A stretch of DNA of 10,540 bases. It comes from Thermoflexibacter sp. (lineage in GTDB: Bacteria > Bacteroidota > Bacteroidia > Cytophagales > Thermoflexibacteraceae). The notes below the pieces were generated by a model. The model saw only the letters and a program-made list of their open reading frames with translations, made no database searches and was not told the DNA's origin. Below, piece by piece: positions 1 to 6,849 of the stretch; position 1 is the first letter of the stretch, and each line of letters begins with the position of its first letter. The DNA is taken from contig JALOMS010000109.1 of assembly GCA_025455345.1 (NCBI GenBank), positions 1-10,540 on the forward strand, given 5' to 3'. The translations under genes and the position numbers were made by a program.

Positions 1-20
1 ATTTCATTAACAAATATTTG

Positions 21-177
21 TACCGTCCCTACGGGACTTAGATTTTGGGCTTAATTTAGTTTCTACAAAGCTTATGTCCCTAACGGGACTTCCAGTCTGA
101 GACTGAAAAAACGTTTATTTTTGTTAAATTACTTAGCATATTTAGTTCATTATTAAATACTCGCACACCCTAAAGGG
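21..177. repeat. Cluster of short GTCCC-TA(A)C-GGGAC palindromes
   Basis: Three related short palindromes lie in a stretch without a gene. Copy one is GTCCC-TAC-GGGAC at 25-37, copy two is GTCCC-TAAC-GGGAC at 76-89, and a degenerate copy (CCC-TAAA-GGG) is at 168-177. The first two are 51 bases apart, both are followed by ACTT or CTT, and both are preceded by an ACAAA tract, so the repeated unit is larger than the palindrome. A further perfect palindrome, CAGTCTGAGACTG, sits at 93-105 directly after copy two. Small hairpins of this form are typical of dispersed intergenic repeats in bacterial genomes; that they recur elsewhere in this genome is inference. No transposase lies beside them in the window. 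Confidence 0.6.
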
Positions 178-227
178 CATACTACAGTGTTGATTCAATT
201 TGCTCACTTACTTGAGTAATTAAACAA

Positions 228-275
228 AATTGTCTGACACTTTGCGAAATATCGCACTATCTGTGTCAGACAATT
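228..275. terminator. Long nested hairpin, probable terminator of the FKBP gene and/or REP-like repeat
   Basis: Arms AATTGTCTGACAC (228-240) and GTGTCAGACAATT (263-275) are exact reverse complements over 13 bases. Inside the 22-base loop a second perfect hairpin lies, TGCGA (243-247) and TCGCA (252-256) around AATA. Read on the minus strand, the structure begins 18 bases after the stop of the FKBP gene and is followed by TTTTGTTTAATTAC, a T-rich run, so it could act as an intrinsic terminator. The nested design is more elaborate than a plain terminator needs and resembles REP-like elements. Both roles may hold. Confidence 0.6.
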
Positions 276-293
276 ACTTATTGTGCATTATTT

Positions 294-1568
294 TTACTGA
301 CTGATAGGTTTGATTTCTACCAACTCAATGTCAAATCTCAATACAGAGAATGGAGGAATTTGTCCACCACCCGCTCCTTGCTCTCCGTATGCTAAGTGCG
401 AAGGAATCAACAATATAGCTTTCCCTCCTTTGCCCAAAAAGCCTACTCCTTCGTCAAAACCTTTTATCATTTGACCTGTATTATAGGCAAATCCAAGAGG
501 CTCTTTGCCTTCTGAAGAATCAAATAGCTGTCCGTTGAGCAGTGTACCCTTGTAATGTACGGCTACTTGTTGGTTGGTTTGGGGTTTTTCGCCTGAGCCT
601 GGTGCTGTGATGACATAATACAAACCTGAAGCTGTCTTGTTGGCTTTGAGTTTGTTATCACTGACGTATTTCTTAATGATTTGGTCGTCTATACCTTTTT
701 GAGCTAATCTCTTCTTTTCCAGTTCTTTTTGCTGTTCTTCTGATTCTTTGCGGGCTATCTCATCATATTCGGCTCTGCTTTGGATTTTTAATACCTTAGC
801 TGTAAGAATTACCCTACTTTTCATATCTATAAATGGAGGTCTTTGCCCTCTAAATAAGACATCTGCACTGATGTCAAAACGAATACTATCATTAGGAGAA
901 ACCATGCCCATGCTTTTAGTAATAGAGTCTGGAGAAGCACTATTGTATTCCATAGGGTAGGGCATATTTTGTTGGTAGGTATTTTGGACAAGGGTATCTC
1001 TTCCTCGACTTTTGCCAAAAATCATGATGTGCATGGTAATAATGTCGCCATTTTTGGGTTTAACTCCATCATTTTTAATGATATGCTCGTATTTGAATGC
1101 CTCATCTTTTTGCATCTCTTCCATGCGTTTTTGCTGTATTTTGATGAACTCATCATTAGACACCACGCTAATAATCTTAGCGGTCAGGCGAGCTTCGGAG
1201 CCAGCATCTACGTACATCGGTCTTTGCCCTCTAAATAAGCTATCCACATTGATATAAAAACTAATGCTATCACCCTCTGATACCATTCTCATGCCTTTGA
1301 TAATAGGGTCAAGGGAAGCCGTGTCATAGGACAAATCCAAAGGCTCACCATAATAAGTATTCCTTAATATACTATCTTTGCCCAATACCTTTGCAAAAAG
1401 TTTATAGTGAAGTTTGATTTTGTCTCCATTTTGAGGTGTTTTTCCCCCATTGCTGACATGATGCTCATACTCTAACCCAAAGTTAGTTTTCTGTCTGCCT
1501 TTGTTGCAACTCATTGCCCACACCGTCAGAATACATAAGGATATATAAAGTAAAGTTTTCTTGAACAT
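294..1568 (-). CDS. Lipoprotein with three FKBP-like domains (peptidyl-prolyl cis-trans isomerase)
   Basis: Predicted envelope-anchored peptidyl-prolyl isomerase of 424 residues. A lipoprotein signal ends in the lipobox AMSC, with Cys21 as the anchor. Two N-terminal segments (about 31-138 and 158-264) repeat each other: both have YEH, an NGD turn, DSI, and LFRGQRP (111-117 and 238-244), and both look like degenerate FKBP folds. A charged, probably helical linker rich in Lys and Glu (about 266-300) leads to a canonical FKBP domain at about 315-420. That domain retains the usual pocket residues: Tyr339, Phe349-Asp350, Ile368, Ala393-Tyr394-Gly395, IPP at 404-406 and Phe412. Phe371 replaces the tryptophan of FKBP12, a common variation. 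Likely role is folding of exported proteins; the gliding-associated GldI is a smaller relative in the phylum. The DHH gene lies 96 bases upstream on the same strand, with no strong terminator or promoter between them, so cotranscription is possible. Confidence 0.9.
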   Translation of the reverse strand: MFKKTLLYISLCILTVWAMSCNKGRQKTNFGLEYEHHVSNGGKTPQNGDKIKLHYKLFAKVLGKDSILRNTYYGEPLDLSYDTASLDPIIKGMRMVSEGDSISFYINVDSLFRGQRPMYVDAGSEARLTAKIISVVSNDEFIKIQQKRMEEMQKDEAFKYEHIIKNDGVKPKNGDIITMHIMIFGKSRGRDTLVQNTYQQNMPYPMEYNSASPDSITKSMGMVSPNDSIRFDISADVLFRGQRPPFIDMKSRVILTAKVLKIQSRAEYDEIARKESEEQQKELEKKRLAQKGIDDQIIKKYVSDNKLKANKTASGLYYVITAPGSGEKPQTNQQVAVHYKGTLLNGQLFDSSEGKEPLGFAYNTGQMIKGFDEGVGFLGKGGKAILLIPSHLAYGEQGAGGGQIPPFSVLRFDIELVEIKPISQ

Positions 1569-1664
1569 TTTTTGAATAATTAAAAATTTATTGAATTGAA
1601 TAGTTTGTTAAGAATTTGAATGTTAATACTGTTTATATGCTGAAAATAAATATTTTATGTTTTT

Positions 1665-2684
1665 TTACAGACTATTAAATAATTTTGCTTTGTAGTGAGG
1701 CAATAAAGAAACAAACTGCTGTATGACAGAGTCCAATTTCCCATTGACTACTCTACCGCCTGCGGCGTTTTTATGACCTCCGCCGTTAAAATGCTCACGT
1801 GCGAAATCATTGGCTGAAAAATCACCAATTGACCTAAATGACATTTTGATTTTATCAGCATCTTCTATCAAGATTGCGGCAAAGATGATGCCTTCCAAAG
1901 ATAGGGCATAATTCACCAAACCTTCCGTATCTCCTGTTTGGTATTGATGTGTTTTCAAATCACTGGAGCTAAGGGCGAAAAATGCGGTACGAAACTCTCT
2001 CAAAATCGTTAATCTTTCTTTTAAAGCAAATCCTATCAAACGGAGTCGATTTTCAGAATTAGTATCAAAGATTTGATGGTGAATCTTGGAATGATTAATG
2101 CCTATATCCAAGAGTTTGGCAATGATTCGGTGAATTTTGCTACTGGTGCTTGGATATTTGAAAGACCCTGTATCAGTCATTATTCCTGCATAGATACATT
2201 CGGCAATAGGAATGTCTATCAAGTCGTTGCCTCCCATAAGTTGGATAAAATCATAAACAAGTTCGGCAGTTGCTGCTGCCTTAGGCTCCCAAAGTTCGTA
2301 TTGGGTAAATGCTATTCTGTCAATGTGATGGTCTATCATTATCTTGATAGCGGGAGATTGTACAACCCATTTGTCTAATGGAGTTATTCTTGCCAAATCA
2401 GAATAATCTAAACAAAATATTACATCACTGTTACGAATAATATCTTGAAATATTTTTTCTTTGCTTGGCTCAAAAACCATGACTTCTTCATTGCCAGACA
2501 TCCATGTTAGAAAGTTTGGGTAATCCGTTGGGGAAAGAACCTGCACCTGATGATGGAGTTTTTTCAAATATGCTGACAATGACAAACAAGAACCTAAAGC
2601 ATCAGCGTCGGGTTTTTGATGAGGAATAATGACCACTTTTTTAGGAGAGGACAGTATTCTTTTGAGTTCCTCTATATTTTGCAT
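1665..2684 (-). CDS. nrnA: DHH/DHHA1 family phosphoesterase, NrnA-type (oligoribonuclease / pAp phosphatase)
   Basis: Cytoplasmic 339-residue phosphoesterase with all hallmark motifs of the DHH superfamily. These are His22 with Asp26 and Asp28 (PHQKPDADALGS), Asp93 in CLDYSD, the signature Asp118-His119-His120, and Asp171 in TDTGSF, which together bind two divalent metals, usually manganese. The C-terminal DHHA1 substrate-binding domain is shown by GDTEGLVNY (251-259), Arg284 in FRSIG and the glycine loop GGGHKNAAGG (301-310). Length and order match NrnA/YtqI proteins, which degrade very short RNAs (nanoRNA) and dephosphorylate 3'-phosphoadenosine 5'-phosphate. Substrate preference cannot be read from sequence, and a c-di-AMP/pApA-directed role (GdpP/DhhP side of the family) is the main alternative. 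The ATG at 2684 is well placed, about 27 bases after a candidate promoter box. Confidence 0.9.
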   Translation of the reverse strand: MQNIEELKRILSSPKKVVIIPHQKPDADALGSCLSLSAYLKKLHHQVQVLSPTDYPNFLTWMSGNEEVMVFEPSKEKIFQDIIRNSDVIFCLDYSDLARITPLDKWVVQSPAIKIMIDHHIDRIAFTQYELWEPKAAATAELVYDFIQLMGGNDLIDIPIAECIYAGIMTDTGSFKYPSTSSKIHRIIAKLLDIGINHSKIHHQIFDTNSENRLRLIGFALKERLTILREFRTAFFALSSSDLKTHQYQTGDTEGLVNYALSLEGIIFAAILIEDADKIKMSFRSIGDFSANDFAREHFNGGGHKNAAGGRVVNGKLDSVIQQFVSLLPHYKAKLFNSL

Positions 2685-2711
2685 TTCCTAATTTAATCCT
2701 AAAAACTTTTA

Positions 2712-2744
2712 CAAAATTATTAAAAACTATCATATAAGCGCATA
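2712..2744 (-). promoter_or_regulatory. Candidate Bacteroidota promoter for the DHH phosphoesterase gene
   Basis: Reading the minus strand, TAATTTTG (2712-2719) matches the Bacteroidota -7 box TAnnTTTG exactly. Twenty-one bases upstream is TATG (2741-2744), a weak match to the -33 TTTG. The box ends 27 bases before the ATG, a plausible leader length. Only one of the two boxes is good, and the region is AT-rich enough for chance matches. Confidence 0.4.
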
Positions 2745-2859
2745 CCTCTCGATAAAGAAGACAGGCACTTAGCAATATTTAACATAATATTTTTTAGGGC
2801 TTGTGCAACAATAAAATAAAAGTTACGTTCTTAAAGACAAACATACATAAGTTAGGTAT

Positions 2860-2943
2860 ATGATAATCTTTGAAATATTGTTTATTCTTTTTTTAATATT
2901 CATATTGACAAAAGTAGATGCTAAAGCTCACGCTAAAGAGTAA
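2860..2943 (+). CDS. Possible 27-residue membrane micropeptide
   Basis: An ATG-to-TAA frame in the gap encodes 27 residues. After Met-Ile-Ile-Phe-Glu comes an unbroken hydrophobic run of Ile, Leu and Phe (about residues 6-16), then a hydrophilic tail with Lys, Asp and His (TKVDAKAHAKE). That is the layout of a single-pass membrane micropeptide or a bare signal peptide. However, AT-rich DNA produces Phe/Ile/Leu-rich frames by chance, no good promoter box was found just upstream, and no family is recognised. It would be transcribed against its neighbours on both sides. Confidence 0.15.
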   Translation: MIIFEILFILFLIFILTKVDAKAHAKE

Positions 2944-2985
2944 GTAGTTAAGCAAAACTTTGACAATGTTATATTTTCATTTTAC

Positions 2986-4140
2986 TCATTTGTTTAATTC
3001 GCATAGTTTTCCGATTGCTTCTACCATGACATAATTATCTATTTGGTGTACTTCTATTCCTTTTCCTAAGCGTTCTAATAGCATAATAGTTAGCTCTCCG
3101 CCAAGGTGTTCACGAAATTCTTGTAGCCCTTTGATGATTAGATGGTGATTGTCCTCGGTCAAAGAAAGCGCAGGGTGGTAAAGTGCAAATCCTAAACTTT
3201 TGATAAGATGTATCACTTTTTTCCAATCCTCTTCGCCTATCAATCCTATCAAGAAAGAATAAGTTGTATCTAAGGCAATCCCTATGGCTACTGCTTCTCC
3301 GTGTTTGACATCGTGATGGGTAAGCTGTTCTAACTTATGAGCAGACCAATGCCCAAAATCCAAAGGGCGCGAAGAACCCATCTCAAATGGGTCTTTGCCT
3401 GCAATGTGTTGTATGTGCATTTCGGCACAGCGATAAATCAAGCGGTTCATTGCTTGTATATCGCGCTGATTGAGCAATGGCATATCTGCTATAATTTGCT
3501 CAAGAAAATCCTTGTCTTTGATAAGAGCTACCTTTATCGCCTCAGAGATGCCCGAACGCCAATCCCTTTCTGATAAGGTAACTAAAAAATTGGTGTCATT
3601 GATGACTGCCTGCGGGGGTCTGAAAGTTCCTGTAAAGTTTTTTTTCCCAAAAGTATTGATGCCATTTTTTACTCCTACACCAGAGTCGTTTTGTGAGAGT
3701 ACAGTAGTCGGAATCCTAATGTGTTTTACTCCTCTGTGAGCAATCGCCGCCGCAAAACCCACCATATCCAAAATGGCTCCGCCGCCTATCGCTATGATGT
3801 AAGAGTGCCGACAGATGGCATAATCATTCACAGCTTGTAAAATCTGATTGACCAAGTTTATATCATTTTTTGCCGCCTCTCCACCTTCTACGATAAATGG
3901 CTCTCCCCTTAGCTCTAAAAGCTCGTTATTTTTATTGATATATGCTTTGATTTGGGGAATGAGCGCGGAATGTGTCTGGGCGACCCCCTCATCTATAACA
4001 AAAAATAACTTCCTCCTTCCCTTACTCCCATCTTGGGCGATTACATTTCTAAAAATCTCATTTTCAGGTGAAAAAACTTCTTTTGTAAAATACGTTTTGT
4101 ATTCAAACTTAACGGTGAAAGATTGTTCTATGACTGACAT
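2986..4140 (-). CDS. eboD: EboD-type sugar phosphate cyclase (3-dehydroquinate synthase-like)
   Basis: A 384-residue member of the sugar phosphate cyclase superfamily, which uses NAD and a metal to cyclise a sugar phosphate. NAD-site motifs are GGEAAKN (86-92) and GGGAILDMVGFAAA (119-132). Probable metal ligands are Glu200 (SGISEA), His264 (RPLDFGHW) and His280 (KHGEAVAIG). The loop DSGVGVKNGIN (152-162) differs from genuine AroB, which has SSVGGKT, and resembles the valiolone-synthase and EboD branch. RPLDFGHWSAHKLEQLT, GDPFEMGSS-like KDPFEMGSS and REHLGGELTIMLLE fit EboD as I remember it. EboD belongs to the ebo cluster, linked in cyanobacteria to scytonemin precursor export; its product here is unknown. 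The ATG at 4140 is preferred to an in-frame TTG at 4188, because a good promoter lies across the intervening codons. No other ebo gene is in the window. Confidence 0.85.
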   Translation of the reverse strand: MSVIEQSFTVKFEYKTYFTKEVFSPENEIFRNVIAQDGSKGRRKLFFVIDEGVAQTHSALIPQIKAYINKNNELLELRGEPFIVEGGEAAKNDINLVNQILQAVNDYAICRHSYIIAIGGGAILDMVGFAAAIAHRGVKHIRIPTTVLSQNDSGVGVKNGINTFGKKNFTGTFRPPQAVINDTNFLVTLSERDWRSGISEAIKVALIKDKDFLEQIIADMPLLNQRDIQAMNRLIYRCAEMHIQHIAGKDPFEMGSSRPLDFGHWSAHKLEQLTHHDVKHGEAVAIGIALDTTYSFLIGLIGEEDWKKVIHLIKSLGFALYHPALSLTEDNHHLIIKGLQEFREHLGGELTIMLLERLGKGIEVHQIDNYVMVEAIGKLCELNK

Positions 4141-4175
4141 TGATTTATTTATATTGGTTTTTGCTTTCGACAACC

Positions 4176-4208
4176 CAAAGTTAGACAAAAAAGTTGAGTT
4201 TGTACAAA
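4176..4208 (-). promoter_or_regulatory. Bacteroidota-type promoter for eboD
   Basis: On the minus strand, TTTG (4205-4208) and TAACTTTG (4176-4183) match both the -33 TTTG and the -7 TAnnTTTG consensus, with a 21-base spacer. Transcription would begin near 4170, giving a leader of about 30 bases before the ATG at 4140. This placement argues against translation starting at the TTG at 4188, which lies upstream of the expected transcript start. Confidence 0.6.
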
Positions 4209-4214
4209 AATAAA

Positions 4215-4248
4215 ATACCTATTAAGACCTGATAGCCTTAATAGGTAT
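4215..4248 (-). terminator. Intrinsic terminator after the DUF4332 gene
   Basis: ATACCTATTAAG (4215-4226) and CTTAATAGGTAT (4237-4248) are perfect 12-base inverted repeats around a 10-base loop. On the minus strand the hairpin begins 26 bases after the stop at 4275 and is followed by TTTATTTTTG, a good U-tract. The tract runs straight into the -33 box of the next promoter, so the end of one transcript and the start of the next are packed together. Confidence 0.75.
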
Positions 4249-4274
4249 GTTTGGAATCAGCTACAAGACAAGCT

Positions 4275-4682
4275 TTAGTGAGTAATAACAGGTGGCAATT
4301 CACCAGCTTGCTTGATAAAACCCTCGACCATGCCAACCGAAGGCGTTTGATTCACCAAATTTTTTTCATTGTTTACTTCCACCATTTTTGCATGGAGGTT
4401 CTCTGCTTTGCGATGTTTGAGTTCTTTGACGCTGTCCACACCTGCGGCATGTAACAATTCGGCATATTGGGAACTTACCCCTTTGATTCTAAACAAATCA
4501 GCCATATTGACCCAGCTCAAAATCCTGCTTTCATCAATTCCAGAGTCTTCTGCGATTTTTTCTCTTCCCTTTTTTGAGGCTCCTAATTCTAAGAGTTTTT
4601 CAACAGTTTTGATACCTACTTTTTCTAATTTTTCAGCGTATGCAGGACCTATGCCCTCAATGTCTGTGATTTTATAAGCCAT
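4275..4682 (-). CDS. DUF4332 domain protein with two helix-hairpin-helix repeats
   Basis: Small cytoplasmic protein of 135 residues that fits the DUF4332 family in full length. Two helix-hairpin-helix-like units are visible: IEGIGPAYAEKLEKVGI (8-24), continuing to about residue 31, and IKGVSSQYAELLHAAGV (66-82), continuing to about 90. They share the pattern I-x-G-(I/V)-x-x-x-Y-A-E-x-L-x-x-(A/V)-G-(I/V). Such units usually bind DNA or RNA backbones or mediate protein contacts; the function of this family is not established. The conserved-looking stretches WVNMADLFRIKGV and ENLHAKMVEVN and the tail LPPVITH fit the family as I know it. The frame stays open to an upstream ATG at 4787, but those extra 35 residues do not look like the family and the ATG at 4682 gives a standard MAYKI start. 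It ends 26 bases before a strong terminator, so it is probably monocistronic. Confidence 0.85.
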   Translation of the reverse strand: MAYKITDIEGIGPAYAEKLEKVGIKTVEKLLELGASKKGREKIAEDSGIDESRILSWVNMADLFRIKGVSSQYAELLHAAGVDSVKELKHRKAENLHAKMVEVNNEKNLVNQTPSVGMVEGFIKQAGELPPVITH

Positions 4683-4996
4683 ATTTGTGCAAGTTTTGGT
4701 TAATTTTTTGAAATTAATAATTAAGGTAATACCCCTTAAAAGACTTGCTAATATATAAAATTTATTTAAATCCCATATAGAAAACAAGTTTTTTTTGTAA
4801 TTAAGCCCTAATACACATATCTGTAATGCTTAAGGTTTAGATTTTTGAGTTTTATAAGGACAATGAAACCAGACCTATTTTAGCTTAGCCTTAATTTTTA
4901 CTGATTTACAATTCTTTTCTCTAAAGTTTGTAAGAAATCCTTATTTTTGTGTGAATCATTCTCTTAAAATGGCAAATAAAATGTAAATAGTTGAAA
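4683..4996. other. 314-base divergent intergenic region
   Basis: Separates the minus-strand DUF4332 gene from the plus-strand GH13 gene. It holds a small inverted repeat, TTAAGG (4721-4726) and CCTTAA (4734-4739), with GGTAATACC as an inner palindrome, which could be an operator for the DUF4332 gene. Further out is a weak minus-strand promoter candidate, TAAATTTT (4757-4764) with TTG about 20 bases upstream. A plus-strand promoter candidate is listed separately. No gene or RNA was recognised. Confidence 0.45.
4942..4949 (+). promoter_or_regulatory. Candidate -7 box for the GH13-vWA unit
   Basis: TATTTTTG matches TAnnTTTG exactly and lies 47 bases before the ATG at 4997. The expected -33 element is poor: TTTC at 4916-4919, 22 bases upstream. 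A TTTG at 4927-4930 is too close to serve. The call rests mainly on one box and on position. Confidence 0.35.
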
Positions 4997-6829
4997 ATGA
5001 AAACATTAGTTTATACTTTTGGAATAATTATTTTTATATTTATATCATCTTGTGATTCTACACCAAAAAAACAGATGGACATGAACGACACCAATCTCCT
5101 AAAAGAAGAAGTTATTAACCACAAAATTATTGTTTATCAGGTCTTTACAAGACTATTTGGCAACAAAAATACCACCAACAAATTTTATGGCTCAGTAGAG
5201 GAAAATGGTGTGGGTAAAATGAATGACTTTGACGAGAATGCCCTCAAAGCCATCAAAAAAATGGGCATTACGCATATCTGGTTTACAGGAATTATCGAAC
5301 ACGCTACCATGAATGATAATACTCAACACGGTATAGTTTTAGATGACGCAGATGTAGTCAAAGGCATTGCAGGTTCGCCGTATGCTATCAAAGATTATTT
5401 TGATGTAAATCCTGACTTGGCAGTAGATGTGCCTAATCGCCTCAAAGAATTTGACAACTTGGTAGAGCGAACTCATCAGCAAGGAATGAAAGTAATCATT
5501 GACTTTGTGCCAAACCATGTAGCGCGTAACTACAAGTCAGATGTAAAACCTTTGAATATCAAAGATTTGGGAGAAGATGATGATAAAACCAAATCATTTG
5601 ACCCCAATAATAATTTTTACTACCTGCCCAATACGAAGTTTGTCGTTCCTAAAGAATATCAATTACCTAATTCCCTCAAAATCAAGACAAAAAATGGCAG
5701 TTATGAGGAAATCCCTGCAAAGGCTACGGGCAACGATGTATTTACGCACGCACCAAGTATAAATGATTGGTTTGAAACTATCAAACTAAACTATGGTATT
5801 GATATTCAGCATGGTAGAAAAAAATATTTTAATGCTGACACTATCCCCAATACATGGACAAAAATGAAAGATATTTTACTGTATTGGGCGGCAAAGAAAG
5901 TAGATGGATTTCGCTGTGATATGGCAGAAATGGTGCCTGTGGAGTTCTGGAATTGGGTAATTCCTCAAATTAAACAAGTAAATCCTGAAATTGTATTTAT
6001 TGCTGAAATTTATAACCCAAATGAATACAAAAACTACATAGAAACAGGTAAATTTGATTATTTGTACGACAAAGTAGGCTTGTATGATACCCTCAAATCT
6101 ATCATTCAAAATAGGGCAAGTGCATCGGATATTAAGAAGAATTGGAAGCAAACAGAGGGGTATAATTATAGAATGTTGCGCTTTTTAGAAAATCATGACG
6201 AGCAACGTATCTCCTGCAAAGATTTTGCGGGAGACCCAAGAAAGGCTTTCCCCGCGATGGTGGTAAGTGCCTTGCTCAATTCTGGTCCTGTAATGATTTA
6301 TTTTGGGCAGGAAGTAGGTGAAAAAGGAGAGGGCGCAGAAGGCTTTGGGGGAGAAGATGGGCGTACTACAATTTTTGATTATTGGGGAGTGCCTGCTCAC
6401 CAAAAATTGATGAATGGTGGTAAATTTGACGGAGGAGGCTTGGACGAACCTCAAAAGGAAATATGGTATTTTTATACAACACTCTTAAACTTATGCACTC
6501 AAAATGAAGCCTTTAGACAAGGTGGTTTGTATGATTTGCAATCCTCCAATACGAACAACTATGACAGCAACAAAGTCTATGCGTTTTTGAGATTTACAGA
6601 GAAGCAAAGACTACTCGTTATTGTTAATTTTGATGCCAATCCCCAACCCAAAGATATTAAATTGCAAATACCAAGTAATGCACTTGCAATATTAGGACTT
6701 TCTGAAGGGGAAAAATACAAACTGAAGGAAGTATTTTTAAATGGAAAAACACTTGATTATCAGGCAGGAGTACCTTTGCAAATGAAAATTTCTCCTTTGG
6801 GGACATATATTTATAGTATAGAAAAATAA
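4997..6829 (+). CDS. Lipoprotein alpha-amylase family (GH13) glycoside hydrolase
   Basis: A 610-residue exported alpha-glucan-active enzyme. A lipoprotein signal ends at ISSC, with Cys19 as the lipid anchor, so the enzyme is membrane-attached outside the cytoplasm. The four GH13 regions are present: I, DFVPNH (169-174); II, GFRCD (304-308) with nucleophile Asp308; III, FIAEIY (334-339) with acid/base Glu337; IV, ENHD (398-401) with transition-state stabiliser Asp401. It should therefore be active. A long insertion (about 180-285) separates regions I and II, and a C-terminal beta domain (about 515-610) is typical of the family. The exact substrate (starch, maltodextrin, other alpha-glucosides) and GH13 subfamily are not readable. 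No SusC/SusD pair is nearby, so this is not a standard starch utilisation locus. An upstream in-frame TTG at 4991 adds only two residues; the ATG gives a normal MKT start. The vWA gene follows 20 bases later. Confidence 0.9.
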   Translation: MKTLVYTFGIIIFIFISSCDSTPKKQMDMNDTNLLKEEVINHKIIVYQVFTRLFGNKNTTNKFYGSVEENGVGKMNDFDENALKAIKKMGITHIWFTGIIEHATMNDNTQHGIVLDDADVVKGIAGSPYAIKDYFDVNPDLAVDVPNRLKEFDNLVERTHQQGMKVIIDFVPNHVARNYKSDVKPLNIKDLGEDDDKTKSFDPNNNFYYLPNTKFVVPKEYQLPNSLKIKTKNGSYEEIPAKATGNDVFTHAPSINDWFETIKLNYGIDIQHGRKKYFNADTIPNTWTKMKDILLYWAAKKVDGFRCDMAEMVPVEFWNWVIPQIKQVNPEIVFIAEIYNPNEYKNYIETGKFDYLYDKVGLYDTLKSIIQNRASASDIKKNWKQTEGYNYRMLRFLENHDEQRISCKDFAGDPRKAFPAMVVSALLNSGPVMIYFGQEVGEKGEGAEGFGGEDGRTTIFDYWGVPAHQKLMNGGKFDGGGLDEPQKEIWYFYTTLLNLCTQNEAFRQGGLYDLQSSNTNNYDSNKVYAFLRFTEKQRLLVIVNFDANPQPKDIKLQIPSNALAILGLSEGEKYKLKEVFLNGKTLDYQAGVPLQMKISPLGTYIYSIEK

Positions 6830-6849
6830 CCTATTTATTGTCTAAGGAT

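Larger units (their letters stand above)
2685..2985. other. 301-base intergenic gap
   Basis: AT-rich gap between two minus-strand genes. It holds the candidate promoter of the DHH gene at its left end and one short plus-strand reading frame (2860-2943). An AT-only inverted repeat, AATATT-TAACAT-AATATT followed by T's, lies near 2774-2796. I see no clear terminator for the upstream cyclase gene and no recognisable RNA or mobile element. Confidence 0.5.

Noticed and set aside
21..177. CRISPR array
   Set aside because: Only two close copies of a short palindrome with one unequal gap; no regular repeat-spacer pattern and no cas genes.
2794..2816. Remnant of an insertion sequence end (GGGCTTGTGCAACA)
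   Set aside because: The motif looks like some transposon ends, but there is no matching inverted end, target duplication or transposase in the window.
2986..4188. Ordinary shikimate-pathway AroB
   Set aside because: The substrate loop reads GVGVKNGIN rather than an AroB-type GGKT loop, and several stretches match EboD-type proteins instead.
4683..4787. N-terminal extension of the DUF4332 protein to an ATG at 4787
   Set aside because: The extra residues do not resemble the family, and MAYKI at 4682 is the usual start.
4927..4949. TTTG at 4927 as the -33 box of the GH13 promoter
   Set aside because: Only 11 bases separate it from the TAnnTTTG box, whereas about 19-21 are expected.
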